Positions 48,559 through 58,416 are shown, counted from the first letter of the stretch. The stretch is 64,000 nucleotides of DNA from Salibaculum halophilum (GCF_002094885.1 NZ_MSIT01000001.1:1-64000); one strand, 5' to 3'. The notes: generated from the sequence alone by a model not told the origin. Translations and numbers: made by a program.

Positions 48559-48632
48559 CCGTGCCTCCGCGCCGCGGTCGCGTCGAAGCCGGGATCGCCG
48601 CCGATCAGCGGAGGCTGTGTCGCGCTCTTCAT
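48555..48632 (-). CDS. 25-residue upstream ORF coupled to the MobA-like gene
   Basis: An ATG with GGGAG 5 bases upstream opens a 25-codon frame (MKSATQPPLIGGDPGFDATA, then ARRHG). Its TGA overlaps the GTG of the MobA-like gene, and the GGAGG for that GTG is inside it. This is the layout of a translational coupling or leader peptide; the product is not recognised. The rest of the gap to 48863 holds only the promoter areas of the two divergent units. Confidence 0.35.
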   Translation of the reverse strand: MKSATQPPLIGGDPGFDATAARRHG

Positions 48633-48863
48633 GAGGGCTCCCGCGTCCGCTCCGAGCCGAGACCGTGTCGTGTTCCGTCGCATTCCCCCTCACTCCACGT
48701 TTTGATACCGCATGGCCGAGCCGGGCAAAACCGCGACCCGCTTTCGGGCGACCTGCGCGCGACGCGCCAACGCACGCCAAAGCCCAGTTGCGACAGGATT
48801 CGTCGCGAAGCGAAAAGGAATCGTGACCGCCCGCGCGCAGGTTGGCGCCGAAGGAGAGACAAC

Positions 48864-51269
48864 ATGCGCACTCATGCAAGGGCGGTCGTCATCGGGGGTG
48901 GCGTCATCGGCTGTTCCATCCTCTACCACCTGACCCGCGCGGGCTGGACCGATGTGGTGCTGCTGGAACGCGACGAGTTGACCAGCGGCTCGACCTGGCA
49001 CGCGGCCGCCAACATCCACGGGCTGCACGACAGCACCAACATCAGCCGCATCCAGCACTACACGATGCAGCTTTACAAGGATCTCGAGGCCGAGACGGGG
49101 CAGGGCTGCGGCGTGTTCCAGCCCGGCTCGCTCTACCTCGCGCAGACCGAGGCGCGCGAACACCAGCTGCGGCTGCAGGCGGCCAAGGCGCGCTATTACG
49201 GGATGAATTTCCACGAGGTCAGCCGCGACGAGGCCGAACGCCTGCACCCGCTGGTGGATTTCGACGGGGTGCGCTGCATCATGTTCGAACCCGAGGGCGG
49301 CAACGTCGACCCCTCGGGCGTGACCAATGCCTATGCCATGGGCGCCCGGGCTGCGGGGGCGGAAATCCTGCGTTTCACGCCCGTCACCGCCACGCTGCCG
49401 CAACCCGACGGCAGCTGGATCGTCGAGACCCCCAAGGGCGAGATCCGCACCGACTGGGTGGTGAACGCCGCCGGCCTCTGGGGGCGCGAGGTCGCCGCGC
49501 TGGCGGGGATCGAATTGCCGCTGCAACCGACCGAGCACCAGTATTTCGTCACCGAGACCATGGACCGGATCGCCGGGCTGGACCGGCGCCTGCCGTCGGT
49601 GGCCGACCGCGACGGCGAATACTACCTGCGGCAGGAGGGCCAGGGCCTGCTGATCGGGGCCTATGAACGCGACGTGCGCTTCTGGGCCGAGGACGGCACG
49701 CCGCCGGATTTCGCCCATGACCTCTTTCCCGATGACCTCGACCGGATCGAGGACAACATGATGCGCGCCATCGACCGCGTGCCGGCGGTGGCCGAGGCCG
49801 GGATCAAGCGCGTCATCAACGGGCCGATGATCTGGTCGCCCGATGCCAATGTCCTCTTCGGCCCGCACCCGGACCTGCGCAATTACTTCTGCTGCAACGG
49901 CATCATCCCCGGCTTCAGCCAGTCGGGGGGCATGGGGCTGATGGCCGCCGACTGGATCACCACCGGCGAGGCCCGCTACGACATGTTCGCCTGGGACGTG
50001 GCCCGGTTCGGCAAATGGGCCGATGCGGCCTTCACCAAGGCGCGGGTCGCCGACCAGTACGCCCACCGCTTCGCCGTCCATTTCCCCGGCGAGGAACGCA
50101 GCGCGGGCCGGCCCGTGCGCACACGGCCCGTCCACGCAATGCAAACGGACCTCGGCGCGGTTTTCGGGCTGAACTACGGCTGGGAACATCCCGCCTATTT
50201 CGACGCGGCGACCCCCGACAGCGCCGGGTTCACCCGCCAGCCCTGGTTCGACAGCGTCGGGCGCGAGGCGCGGATGCTGCGCGAGAGCGTCGGCGTGATC
50301 GACATCTCCAACTTCGCGAAATACCGCGTCACCGGCCCGGGGGCCGAGGACTGGCTGAATGCCGTCTTCGCCAACCGGATGCCGCGCGCCGTGGGCCGGT
50401 CCTGCCTGACGCCGCTGATCGGGGTGCGCGGTGGCATCGCGGGGGATTTCACGGTCACACGCCCGGGCGACGACGAGTTCTGGGTCATCGGCTCGGGCAT
50501 GGCCGAACGCTATCACCAGCGCTTCTGGGAGATGGTGCCGCGGCCCGCCGGGACGACCTTCGAGGTCATGACCGAGGGCTGGTGCGGTTTCAACATCGCC
50601 GGGCCGGGGTCGCGCCGGGCGCTGCAGAGGCTGACGGATGCGTCGCTGGCAACTGCGGACATGCCCTTCATGCGCTCGGCCTGGATCGAGGTAGCCGGCG
50701 TGACCTGCCTGGCGCTGCGGGTGTCCTTCACCGGTGACCTCGGCTGGGAGCTGCACTGCGCCACCGCGGATCAGCCCAGGCTTTACGCGGCGCTGCTGGA
50801 CGCGGCCAAGGCCGAGGACGGCGGGCCGGTGGGCAGCCGCGCGCTGATGGCGCTGCGCGTCGAGAAGGGCTATGGCAGCTGGGGCCGCGAGTATTCACCG
50901 GAATACTGGCCGCAGGAGGTCGGGCTGGATCGCCTGGTCAAGCTGGACAAGGATTTCCTGAACAAGGCCGCCTACTTGCAGGTCAAGGATAATGCGCCGC
51001 GTGAAGAACTTCGACTGGTCCATGTGCAAGAGGTGGACAGCGCCGACGCCACCGGCGGCGAGCCGATCTTTCTGCCCGACGGCACGCCCGTGGGCCGCGT
51101 GACCAGCGGCGCCTACGGCTACTCGGTGGGAATGTCGCTGGCGCTGGCCTACCTGAGCGATGTCACGCCAGGGCAGGCCGTCGATGTGATGATACTTGGC
51201 CGGCCGCATCGCGGCGTGGTGCTGGCCGAGCCCCCCTTCGATCCCGCAGGCGCGCGCCTTCGGGCGTGA
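48864..51269 (+). CDS. FAD-dependent dimethylglycine/sarcosine dehydrogenase-like protein with GcvT domain
   Basis: An 801-residue two-module enzyme. The N-terminal DAO-type FAD domain begins AVVIGGGVIGCSILYHLTRA and has STWHAAANIHGLHD, where the covalent-flavin His is expected. The C-terminal aminomethyltransferase (GcvT) half includes WLNAVFANRMP, TVEVMTEGW-like (TFEVMTEGWCGFNIAGPGSR) and LALRVEKGYGSWGREY. It would oxidatively demethylate N-methylated glycines and pass the one-carbon unit to tetrahydrofolate. The ATG follows AAGGAGAG by about 6 bases; the upstream frame is rejected. The exact substrate is unknown. Confidence 0.92.
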   Translation: MRTHARAVVIGGGVIGCSILYHLTRAGWTDVVLLERDELTSGSTWHAAANIHGLHDSTNISRIQHYTMQLYKDLEAETGQGCGVFQPGSLYLAQTEAREHQLRLQAAKARYYGMNFHEVSRDEAERLHPLVDFDGVRCIMFEPEGGNVDPSGVTNAYAMGARAAGAEILRFTPVTATLPQPDGSWIVETPKGEIRTDWVVNAAGLWGREVAALAGIELPLQPTEHQYFVTETMDRIAGLDRRLPSVADRDGEYYLRQEGQGLLIGAYERDVRFWAEDGTPPDFAHDLFPDDLDRIEDNMMRAIDRVPAVAEAGIKRVINGPMIWSPDANVLFGPHPDLRNYFCCNGIIPGFSQSGGMGLMAADWITTGEARYDMFAWDVARFGKWADAAFTKARVADQYAHRFAVHFPGEERSAGRPVRTRPVHAMQTDLGAVFGLNYGWEHPAYFDAATPDSAGFTRQPWFDSVGREARMLRESVGVIDISNFAKYRVTGPGAEDWLNAVFANRMPRAVGRSCLTPLIGVRGGIAGDFTVTRPGDDEFWVIGSGMAERYHQRFWEMVPRPAGTTFEVMTEGWCGFNIAGPGSRRALQRLTDASLATADMPFMRSAWIEVAGVTCLALRVSFTGDLGWELHCATADQPRLYAALLDAAKAEDGGPVGSRALMALRVEKGYGSWGREYSPEYWPQEVGLDRLVKLDKDFLNKAAYLQVKDNAPREELRLVHVQEVDSADATGGEPIFLPDGTPVGRVTSGAYGYSVGMSLALAYLSDVTPGQAVDVMILGRPHRGVVLAEPPFDPAGARLRA

Positions 51270-51293
51270 ATTGCGCGCGCCAGGCCCCTGATG

Positions 51294-51851
51294 TCAGGGG
51301 ATGATACGGGTGTACTTCGTTCCTTCGAGGGTGGCGCCGACGCGCAGGCCCGCCTGGGCGAAGATCACAGCGATGACCGGCGCGAGCTGGGTGGTGGTCT
51401 CGGCCCGCAGGTTGCCGCCCTCGGACCGGACCGCATACTCGGCATCGGCCCCCAGCGCCCAGCCGGGCGAGGTGCGGAACTCCATCAGCGCCTCGTCGGT
51501 CATGAAGAACAGCACGTGGGAATACTGCTGCGCGCCGATCTGCAAGCCGGCACTGCCGCCCGCGATAGCGTAGTAGTCGACGGTGCTGTCGCCGATGCGA
51601 AGGGCGCCGCGCCCGTAGGAGCCGCCCAGACCGAATCCGGCCTCGGTCACCAGCGGCATGACAAGTATTCCCGAGGCCTTCTCGGCCAAGTCACGCGTGC
51701 CGGGGAAACGTTCGTACATGAAATTCAGCGTGGTATCGACGCGGGAGTCGATGCGGTCGCCGCCGCGTGATCCGATGCCGTTGCCGCAGGCGGCAAGACC
51801 GGTTGTGGCCAGTGCGCCAAGCGCGAACCCGCGTCGGGAATAGGTGCTCAT
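51294..51851 (-). CDS. SYLF (YSC84-like) lipid-binding domain protein
   Basis: A 185-residue exported protein. Its N-terminus has both a twin-arginine motif (YSRRGFALGALATTG) and a lipobox (LAAC), so it may be a Tat-dependent lipoprotein. The body is a SYLF domain, seen in ASGILVMPLVTEAGFGLGGS and QLAPVIAVIFAQAGLRVGATLEG. SYLF domains bind phosphoinositides in eukaryotes; the bacterial role is unknown. Single-gene unit. Confidence 0.9.
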   Translation of the reverse strand: MSTYSRRGFALGALATTGLAACGNGIGSRGGDRIDSRVDTTLNFMYERFPGTRDLAEKASGILVMPLVTEAGFGLGGSYGRGALRIGDSTVDYYAIAGGSAGLQIGAQQYSHVLFFMTDEALMEFRTSPGWALGADAEYAVRSEGGNLRAETTTQLAPVIAVIFAQAGLRVGATLEGTKYTRIIP

Positions 51852-51961
51852 AATATCGCCTCGTGCCTGTGGGGCGGTCTCTGCCGCTTTTGCGGCTTAG
51901 CATAGGCGCATGGGCCGCGCCTGTCAGCACAAAGATGCCCGGACGCCGGCCTGCGCGAGAA

Positions 51962-52954
51962 TCAGCCGCCCAGAACCTCGGCCGCTTCGGGGGCAAAGTA
52001 GGTCAGGATGCCGTCGCAGCCCGCCCGCTTGAAGCACATCAGGCTTTCCATCATCGTCGCGCGCCCGTCGAGCCAGCCGTTCTGCGCCGCCGCCCGCAGC
52101 ATCGCGTATTCGCCGGACACCTGGTAGGCGAAGGTCGGCACGCCGAAGCGATCCTTCACCCGGCGGCAGATATCCAGGTAGGGCATCCCCGGTTTTACCA
52201 TGACCATGTCGGCCCCCTCTGACAGGTCGCGGGCGACCATGCGCAGCGCCTCTTCGGAATTGGCCGGGTCGATCTGGTAGGTGGTCTTGTCGCCCTTGAG
52301 CGCGCCGGAGGCGCCCACGGCATCGCGGAACGGGCCGTAGAAGCCGCTGGCATACTTGGCGGTGTAGGACAGGATGGTTGCCTTCTGGTGGCCCTCGGAT
52401 TCCAGCGCATCGCGGATCGCGCCGATGCGGCCGTCCATCATGTCGGAGGGGCCGAGGATGTCGGCCCCCGCCTCGGCCTGGGCCAGGGCCATGCGGACAA
52501 GCGCGGCGACGGTTTCGTCGTTGACCACCTCGCCGCCCCGGACATAGCCGTCCTGGCCGTTGATGTTGTAGGGATCGAGCGCGATATCGGTCATCACCGC
52601 GATCCCTGGCGCGGCGTCCTTGATGGCGCGGATCGCGCGGTTGGCGATGTTGTCGGTCGACCAGGCGACGGCGCAATCCTCGGTCCGGTCCTCGGGCGCG
52701 GTATAGGGAAAGACGCAGATGGCCGGAATACCCAGCGCCTCGGCCCGCCGGGCGGCCCGCGCGACACGGTCCACCGTGCGGCGCACGACACCGGGCATGG
52801 AGGGCACCGGTTCCTCGGCGTCTTGACCGGCCATGACGAAGATCGGCCAGATGAAATCGGCCGGCGACAGCGCGCTTTCGCGCACCATGGCGCGCAGGGC
52901 CGGCGTGGCCCGCAACCGGCGCGGCCGGGCGGCGGGAAATCGGGGCTGGGTCAT
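51962..52954 (-). CDS. hemB: Porphobilinogen synthase (delta-aminolevulinate dehydratase)
   Basis: A 330-residue enzyme that condenses two aminolevulinate molecules in heme and bacteriochlorophyll synthesis. Schiff-base lysines lie in LSYTAKYASGFYGPF and MVMVKPGMPYLD. The metal site region reads DIALDPYNINGQDG, with Asp where zinc enzymes have Cys, so it is the non-zinc (magnesium/potassium-type) form. Divergent from the following membrane-protein gene. Confidence 0.96.
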   Translation of the reverse strand: MTQPRFPAARPRRLRATPALRAMVRESALSPADFIWPIFVMAGQDAEEPVPSMPGVVRRTVDRVARAARRAEALGIPAICVFPYTAPEDRTEDCAVAWSTDNIANRAIRAIKDAAPGIAVMTDIALDPYNINGQDGYVRGGEVVNDETVAALVRMALAQAEAGADILGPSDMMDGRIGAIRDALESEGHQKATILSYTAKYASGFYGPFRDAVGASGALKGDKTTYQIDPANSEEALRMVARDLSEGADMVMVKPGMPYLDICRRVKDRFGVPTFAYQVSGEYAMLRAAAQNGWLDGRATMMESLMCFKRAGCDGILTYFAPEAAEVLGG

Positions 52955-53072
52955 GGTCTTGGCCTTTCAGTCACACCTGCGGTCGCGCCCCGATTTTTTG
53001 CCGGACCGGGGTATGGGCATTGCCGGGGCGCGCCTATAGGTTGCCGCAAAACACGACAGGCTGCCATCCCCC

Positions 53073-53597
53073 GTGAACTGGACATCCACCCTTTTCGAAG
53101 TCATCGACATGCGCTCGTTCTCGAACCTCTGGTTCTGGATCGGGCTTGCGGTGATATGGTCCTCGGTCAACCACTGGGTGCTGGGCGTGCCCTACGACAT
53201 GATCACCCGCGCCCGGCGCCACGGTGGCAAGGCGCAGGAGGATCTGGAGCTACTGGTGCGCATCAACGCCGACCGCCTGCTGCATATCGGCCGCGTCTCG
53301 GGGACGGTGACGTTGGGGTTCCTGGCCTTCGTCCTGACCTCGCTGGCGATCCTCGCCTTCTGGTACGGAGTCGAATTTGCGCAGGCAATCTTCCTGCTGG
53401 CGCTGCCGCTGTCGATGGTCGGGGCGCTCAGCCTTGCCGCGGCCCGGCGGATCGCGCAGGAAAATCCGGCAGGTGCCGATCTGCACCGGCACCTGGGGCG
53501 CCACCGGCTGAAGACCCAGGTCATCGGCATGGTGTCGATCTTCGTCACGGCCATGTTCGGCATGTATCAGAACCTCGCCGTCAGCCCCGGCTTCTAG
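53073..53597 (+). CDS. Membrane protein, Rhodobacterales type (often labelled SufBCD-associated)
   Basis: A 174-residue protein with three or four hydrophobic spans (about 18-35, 75-95, 100-120, 145-165). It starts at GTG (VNWTSTLFEVIDMRSFSNLW); an ATG 12 codons in is possible. I recall near relatives in Rhodobacterales being labelled 'component of SufBCD complex', but nothing in the sequence supports that label and no suf gene is near. It lies 46 bases before mfd on the same strand. Confidence 0.65.
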   Translation: MNWTSTLFEVIDMRSFSNLWFWIGLAVIWSSVNHWVLGVPYDMITRARRHGGKAQEDLELLVRINADRLLHIGRVSGTVTLGFLAFVLTSLAILAFWYGVEFAQAIFLLALPLSMVGALSLAAARRIAQENPAGADLHRHLGRHRLKTQVIGMVSIFVTAMFGMYQNLAVSPGF

Positions 53598-53643
53598 GCA
53601 TTGCGAATTGACACCGCAGGGCAGCGGGGTAGGTGAGGCGCTG

Positions 53644-56600
53644 ATGAGTGCACCCGAACATATCACCGTTGGCGGCGCCCCAGAGGGGTTCGACGCCCGC
53701 CTGATCCTGCAGGAAGTGGCCCGGCGCGACGGCCCGGTGCTGCACGTCGCCCGCGACGACAAGCGGCTCGAAGCCATGCGCGCCGCGCTGGCCTTCTTCG
53801 ACCCCGGCATGCCGGTGCTGCATTTCCCCGGCTGGGACTGCCTGCCCTTCGACCGGGTGTCGCCCAACGCCGATATCTCGGCCGCGCGCATGGCCACGCT
53901 GGCCGCGCTGGTCCACGAACGGCCCGCGCGGTTCGTGCTGCTGACGACGCTGAACGCCGCGACCCAGCGCATCCCTGCCCGTGCGGTCCTGCAAGAGGCC
54001 GCCTTTACCGCCCGCGTGGGCGAGCGGATCGACGAAGAGGCCCTGCGCGGGTTCCTCGTGCGGATGGGCTTTGCCCAGGCTCCCACGGTGACCGAACCGG
54101 GCGATTACGCGATCCGCGGTGGTATCATCGACATCTACCCGCCGGGCCATACCGGGCCGGTGCGGCTGGACCTCTTCGGCGATGTCCTCGACGGGGCGCG
54201 CCGTTTCGATCCGGCCAGCCAGCGCACCACCGAAAAGCTCGACAAGGTCGACCTCGCCCCGGTGTCCGAGGTAATCCTCGACGAGGCCGCGATCACCCGG
54301 TTCCGGCAGAACTACCGGCTGGAGTTCGGGGCGGCCGGCAACGACGACCCGCTTTACGAGGCGGTCAGCGCGGGGCGCAAGCATCAGGGCCTTGAGCACT
54401 GGCTGGCCTTCTTTCACGAGCGGCTGGAGACGCTGTTCGACTACCTGCCCGAGGCCACGCTCACGCTGGACGAGCACAACGCAGCCCAGCGGCAGGCGCG
54501 CTGGGACACGATCGCCGATCAGTACGACGCCCGGCGCGAAGCCATGAGCGCCAAGGGCCGGGTTGATACCGTCTACAAGCCCGCCCCGCCGGAAACGCTC
54601 TACCTCGACCCCGACGCCTGGGCGGCCGCCACCGCCCCGATGCGCGTTCTGCAGTTCTCGGCCCTGCCACAGGCGACCGGGCCGGGGGTGATCGACGCGG
54701 GCGGGCGTGTGGGCCGCGATTTCCTGCCCGAGCGCCAGCAGGAAAGCGCAAGCCTTTTCGGGGCCCTGGCCGATCATATTCGCGCGAAACTTCAAGAGGG
54801 CCCGGTCGTCATCGCCTCCTATTCCGATGGTGCGCGTGAGCGGCTGACCGGCCTGATCGAGGACGAGAACCTCGCCGAGGCGATCCCCATCGGCGATTTC
54901 ACCCGGGTCGGCCCGCGGGGGCTGCACCTGGTGGTCTGGGCGCTGGAACACGGCTTCGAGGCGCCGCAGGACGCGGGCCGCCTGACGGTGATCTCGGAAC
55001 AGGACGTCCTTGGTGACCGTCTGATCCGCCAGACCAAGCGCCGGCGCAAGGCCGAGAATTTCCTGACCGAATCCCAGGCGCTGACCCCGGGCGATCTGGT
55101 GGTTCACGTCGATCACGGGATCGGGCGGTATCTCGGGCTCGAAGTGGTCAGCGCCGCCGGGGCCGCGCATGAATGCCTGGTGCTGGAATACGCCGAGGGC
55201 GCCAAGCTTTACCTGCCGGTCGAGAACATCGAGCTTTTGTCGCAATACGGCCACGAGGAGGGCCTGCTCGACAAGCTGGGCGGCGGCGCTTGGCAGGCCA
55301 AGAAGGCGCGGCTCAAGGAACGCATCCGCGAGATGGCCGAACGGCTGATCCGGGTCGCCGCCGAACGCGAGCTGCGCACCGCCCCGGCCATGACCCCGCC
55401 CGAGGGCATGTGGGATCAGTTCCTGTCGCGCTTTCCCTACCAGGAGACCGAGGACCAGTTGCAGGCCATCGAGGACGTCACCGAGGACCTGGAATCAGGC
55501 CGGCCCATGGACCGGCTGATCTGCGGCGACGTGGGCTTCGGCAAGACCGAGGTGGCTATCCGCGCCGCCTTCCTGGCCGCCATGTCCGGGGTGCAGGTCG
55601 CGGTGATCGCGCCGACAACGCTGCTCGCGCGCCAGCACTACCAGAGCTTTGCCGAGCGGTTCCGCGGTTTTCCCGTCAACGTGCGGGCGCTGTCGCGCTT
55701 CGTCGGCACCAAGGAGGCCGCCGAGACCCGCGATGCCATGGCAAAGGGCACGGCCGATATCGTCGTGGGCACCCATGCGCTGTTGGCCAAGAGCGTGAAG
55801 TTCCAGAACCTCGGGCTGCTGATTATCGACGAGGAACAGCACTTCGGCGTCCAGCACAAGGAACGGCTCAAGCAGCTGCGCACGGATATCCACGTGCTGA
55901 CCCTGACGGCGACGCCCATCCCGCGCACCCTGCAACTGTCTCTGTCGGGGGTGCGCGAGTTGTCGGTGATCGGCACCCCGCCGGTCGACCGGCTGTCGAT
56001 CCGCACATATGTCAGCGAGTTCGACACTGTCACGATCCGCGAGGCGCTGCTGCGCGAGCATTACCGCGGCGGGCAGTCCTTCTTCGTGGTGCCGCGGGTC
56101 TCGGACCTACCCGAGATCCAGGCCTTCCTGCGCGACGAGGTGCCCGAGGTGACGGTCGTCACCGCGCATGGCCAGATGGCCGCCGGCGAGCTCGACGACC
56201 GCATGAACGCCTTTTACGACGGCAAGTACGACGTGCTGCTGGCCACGACGATCGTGGAATCGGGGCTGGATATCCCCACCGCCAACACGATGATCGTGCA
56301 CCGCGCCGACATGTTCGGCCTGTCGCAACTCTACCAGATCCGCGGCCGGGTGGGGCGGTCGAAGGTGCGCGCCTATGCCTACCTGACCTACCGCCCGCGC
56401 CAGCGCCTGACCCCGCAGGCCGAAAAGCGCCTGCGCGTGCTGGGCACGATCGACACGCTGGGGGCGGGCTTCGCGCTGGCCAGCCAGGACCTGGACATTC
56501 GCGGTGCCGGCAACCTGCTGGGCGAGGAACAGTCCGGCCAGATGCGCGAGGTCGGCTACGAGCTTTACCAGTCGATGCTGGAAGAGCAGATCGCCAAGAT

Positions 56601-57096
56601 CAAGGCGGGCGAGACCACCATGGTCGACGACGGCCAGTGGGCACCGCAGATCAACCTCGGCGTGCCGGTCCTGATCCCCGAGGACTACGTGCCTGACCTC
56701 GACGTGCGGCTGGGCCTGTATCGCCGCCTGTCGGGCTTGCAGAGCAAGGTGGAGCTCGAAGGCTTCGCGGCCGAGCTTATCGACCGCTTCGGCCCGCTGC
56801 CCAAGGAGGTCAACACGCTGATGCTGGTGGTGCGGATCAAGGCCATGTGCAAGCGCGCGGGGATCAGCCACCTCGACGGCGGCCCCAAGGGCGCGACGAT
56901 CCGGTTCCACAACGACACCTTCGCCTCGCCGGATGGCCTCGTGCAGTTCATCAAGGACCAGCGCGGCCTGGCCAAGGTCAAGGACAACAAGATCGTCGTG
57001 CGCCGCGATTGGGCGAAAGACAGCGACAAGATAAAGGGCGCCTTCGCCATCGCGCAGGATCTGGCCAAGAAGGCGCAGGAGATGCAGCCGGCCTGA
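53644..57096 (+). CDS. mfd: Transcription-repair coupling factor
   Basis: A 1150-residue DNA translocase that removes stalled RNA polymerase and recruits UvrA. The UvrB-like N-terminus (1-340) contains LHFPGWDCLPFDRVSP. The RNA-polymerase-interacting domain begins about 480 (LTPGDLVVHVDHGIGRYLGLE). The RecG-like motor has GDVGFGKTEVAIRAAF, DEEQHFGV and TATPIPRTLQ; the C-terminal TRCF domain begins at about 985. Length fits the family. The ATG is preferred to an upstream TTG. It ends just before the triple palindrome. Confidence 0.97.
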   Translation: MSAPEHITVGGAPEGFDARLILQEVARRDGPVLHVARDDKRLEAMRAALAFFDPGMPVLHFPGWDCLPFDRVSPNADISAARMATLAALVHERPARFVLLTTLNAATQRIPARAVLQEAAFTARVGERIDEEALRGFLVRMGFAQAPTVTEPGDYAIRGGIIDIYPPGHTGPVRLDLFGDVLDGARRFDPASQRTTEKLDKVDLAPVSEVILDEAAITRFRQNYRLEFGAAGNDDPLYEAVSAGRKHQGLEHWLAFFHERLETLFDYLPEATLTLDEHNAAQRQARWDTIADQYDARREAMSAKGRVDTVYKPAPPETLYLDPDAWAAATAPMRVLQFSALPQATGPGVIDAGGRVGRDFLPERQQESASLFGALADHIRAKLQEGPVVIASYSDGARERLTGLIEDENLAEAIPIGDFTRVGPRGLHLVVWALEHGFEAPQDAGRLTVISEQDVLGDRLIRQTKRRRKAENFLTESQALTPGDLVVHVDHGIGRYLGLEVVSAAGAAHECLVLEYAEGAKLYLPVENIELLSQYGHEEGLLDKLGGGAWQAKKARLKERIREMAERLIRVAAERELRTAPAMTPPEGMWDQFLSRFPYQETEDQLQAIEDVTEDLESGRPMDRLICGDVGFGKTEVAIRAAFLAAMSGVQVAVIAPTTLLARQHYQSFAERFRGFPVNVRALSRFVGTKEAAETRDAMAKGTADIVVGTHALLAKSVKFQNLGLLIIDEEQHFGVQHKERLKQLRTDIHVLTLTATPIPRTLQLSLSGVRELSVIGTPPVDRLSIRTYVSEFDTVTIREALLREHYRGGQSFFVVPRVSDLPEIQAFLRDEVPEVTVVTAHGQMAAGELDDRMNAFYDGKYDVLLATTIVESGLDIPTANTMIVHRADMFGLSQLYQIRGRVGRSKVRAYAYLTYRPRQRLTPQAEKRLRVLGTIDTLGAGFALASQDLDIRGAGNLLGEEQSGQMREVGYELYQSMLEEQIAKIKAGETTMVDDGQWAPQINLGVPVLIPEDYVPDLDVRLGLYRRLSGLQSKVELEGFAAELIDRFGPLPKEVNTLMLVVRIKAMCKRAGISHLDGGPKGATIRFHNDTFASPDGLVQFIKDQRGLAKVKDNKIVVRRDWAKDSDKIKGAFAIAQDLAKKAQEMQPA

Positions 57097-57162
57097 CACG
57101 GGCCGTCGACGGCCCGTGACCGCCTGCGTCGACGCAGGCGGGGCGCGCTGTCGACAGCGCGC
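57097..57162. repeat. Three tandem perfect palindromes with common GTCGAC core
   Basis: Directly after the mfd stop are three palindromes: 57097-57118 (22 bp), 57120-57141 (22 bp) and 57143-57162 (20 bp). Each is perfect and centred on GTCGAC, at 22-23 base spacing. Outside the core the arms differ (CACGGGCC, CCGCCTGC, GCGCGCT). No T-run follows. They fill the gap between convergent mfd and the exporter gene. Confidence 0.9.
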
Positions 57163-57183
57163 GGTTACGGCCGTGCGCCCCGC

Positions 57184-58416
57184 TCAGTCGGTGTCACGCC
57201 GGATCATCGCGGTCAGCCAGAGCGCCAATGAGGCACACAGGCAAACCGCCACCGCCAGCGGCAGCGGCGTGCCGTCGAAGGCCAGCCCCACGGGCACGGC
57301 GATGAGCACCGCGCCCACCGTCCCGATCGAGGCCATGATCGACGCGGCCATGCCGGCGATATGGCCCACCGGCTCCATCCCCAGCGCGTTCAGGTTGCCG
57401 ATCGTCAGCCCGGCCTGGAAGAACACCGAGGTCGTCCAGAACACGTAGAGGTAGAACTCCAGCCCGCCGAGAGCCCCGGCCCAGATCGCGGCCGCGGTCA
57501 GCGCCGACAGCCCGATCTGCACGGTGAACATCGCCTTGACGATGGCGCGCATGCCGACGCGCATGACGATCTGCGAGTTCAGCACCGTGGCCGAGGCGGC
57601 GGCGATGGCGATGGCCCCGAACCAGAGCGGGAAACTCTCGGCCCGGCCGTAGGTCACGTCGAAGATCTGCTGGATCGAGCTTATGGTCGAGAACAGCATC
57701 CCGAAGGCGAGGGCCTGCACGGCGATGGAGAGCCGCACCGTGGGATGCGCGGCCATGTCCCGGATCGCGGCCCAGAGCAGCGAAAGCCGCAGCGGCCGCC
57801 GGTCCGCGGCGGCCAGCGTTTCGGGTTGGCGCAGGCCCAGCCAGGTCATGCCGATCAGCGAGAAGACGACGAAGGCGAGGAAGATGCTGCGCCAGCCCGA
57901 CAGGTCGATGATGACCGCGCCGAGGCTGGGCGCGATCGCCGGCACAAGCGAGAAGATCATCATCACGAAGGACATGATCCGCGCCATGCCGCGCCCGGCG
58001 TAGAGGTCGCGCACCAGCGCCAGCGCCACCACCCGGGGCGCCGAGGCGCCCAGCCCCTGGACCACACGCGCGGCCAGAAGGGTTTCCAGCGTCGGCGCAA
58101 GATAGGCCGTCAGCGCGGCCGCGCAGTAGAGCAGCGCGCCGCCGATCACCACCGGCTTGCGCCCGAAGCGGTCCGACAGCGGCCCGGTGAAGAGCGTGCC
58201 CAGCCCCATGCCCAGCACGAAACTGGTCACGACCAGTTGCGCCAGGTTCGGGGCCTCGGGCGTCAGCTCCGCGCCGATCTGCGGCAGGGCGGGCAGCATC
58301 GCGTCGATGGAGAAGGCGATCGAGGCCATGAGCATCGCCATCAGGGCGATGAATTCCGGCGTCGGCAGGCGCCGCGGCGGGGTCGGGGCGGTCGGCACCG
58401 CCGCGGTATCGGTCAT
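57184..58416 (-). CDS. Bcr/CflA-family multidrug MFS exporter
   Basis: A 410-residue membrane protein with 12 predicted spans. The drug-exporter signature is in GPLSDRFGRKPVVIGGALLY (loop 2-3) and ARVVQGLGASAPRVVALALVRD (span 5 region), both typical of Bcr/CflA. It would expel small toxic compounds by proton antiport. Its start is coupled to the upstream K+ channel gene (ATGA). Confidence 0.9.
   Translation of the reverse strand: MTDTAAVPTAPTPPRRLPTPEFIALMAMLMASIAFSIDAMLPALPQIGAELTPEAPNLAQLVVTSFVLGMGLGTLFTGPLSDRFGRKPVVIGGALLYCAAALTAYLAPTLETLLAARVVQGLGASAPRVVALALVRDLYAGRGMARIMSFVMMIFSLVPAIAPSLGAVIIDLSGWRSIFLAFVVFSLIGMTWLGLRQPETLAAADRRPLRLSLLWAAIRDMAAHPTVRLSIAVQALAFGMLFSTISSIQQIFDVTYGRAESFPLWFGAIAIAAASATVLNSQIVMRVGMRAIVKAMFTVQIGLSALTAAAIWAGALGGLEFYLYVFWTTSVFFQAGLTIGNLNALGMEPVGHIAGMAASIMASIGTVGAVLIAVPVGLAFDGTPLPLAVAVCLCASLALWLTAMIRRDTD

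Noticed and set aside
57097-57162. Triple palindrome as a conventional rho-independent terminator
   Set aside because: None of the three stems is followed by a T-run on either strand, and perfect palindromes leave no loop; kept as an unexplained element instead.
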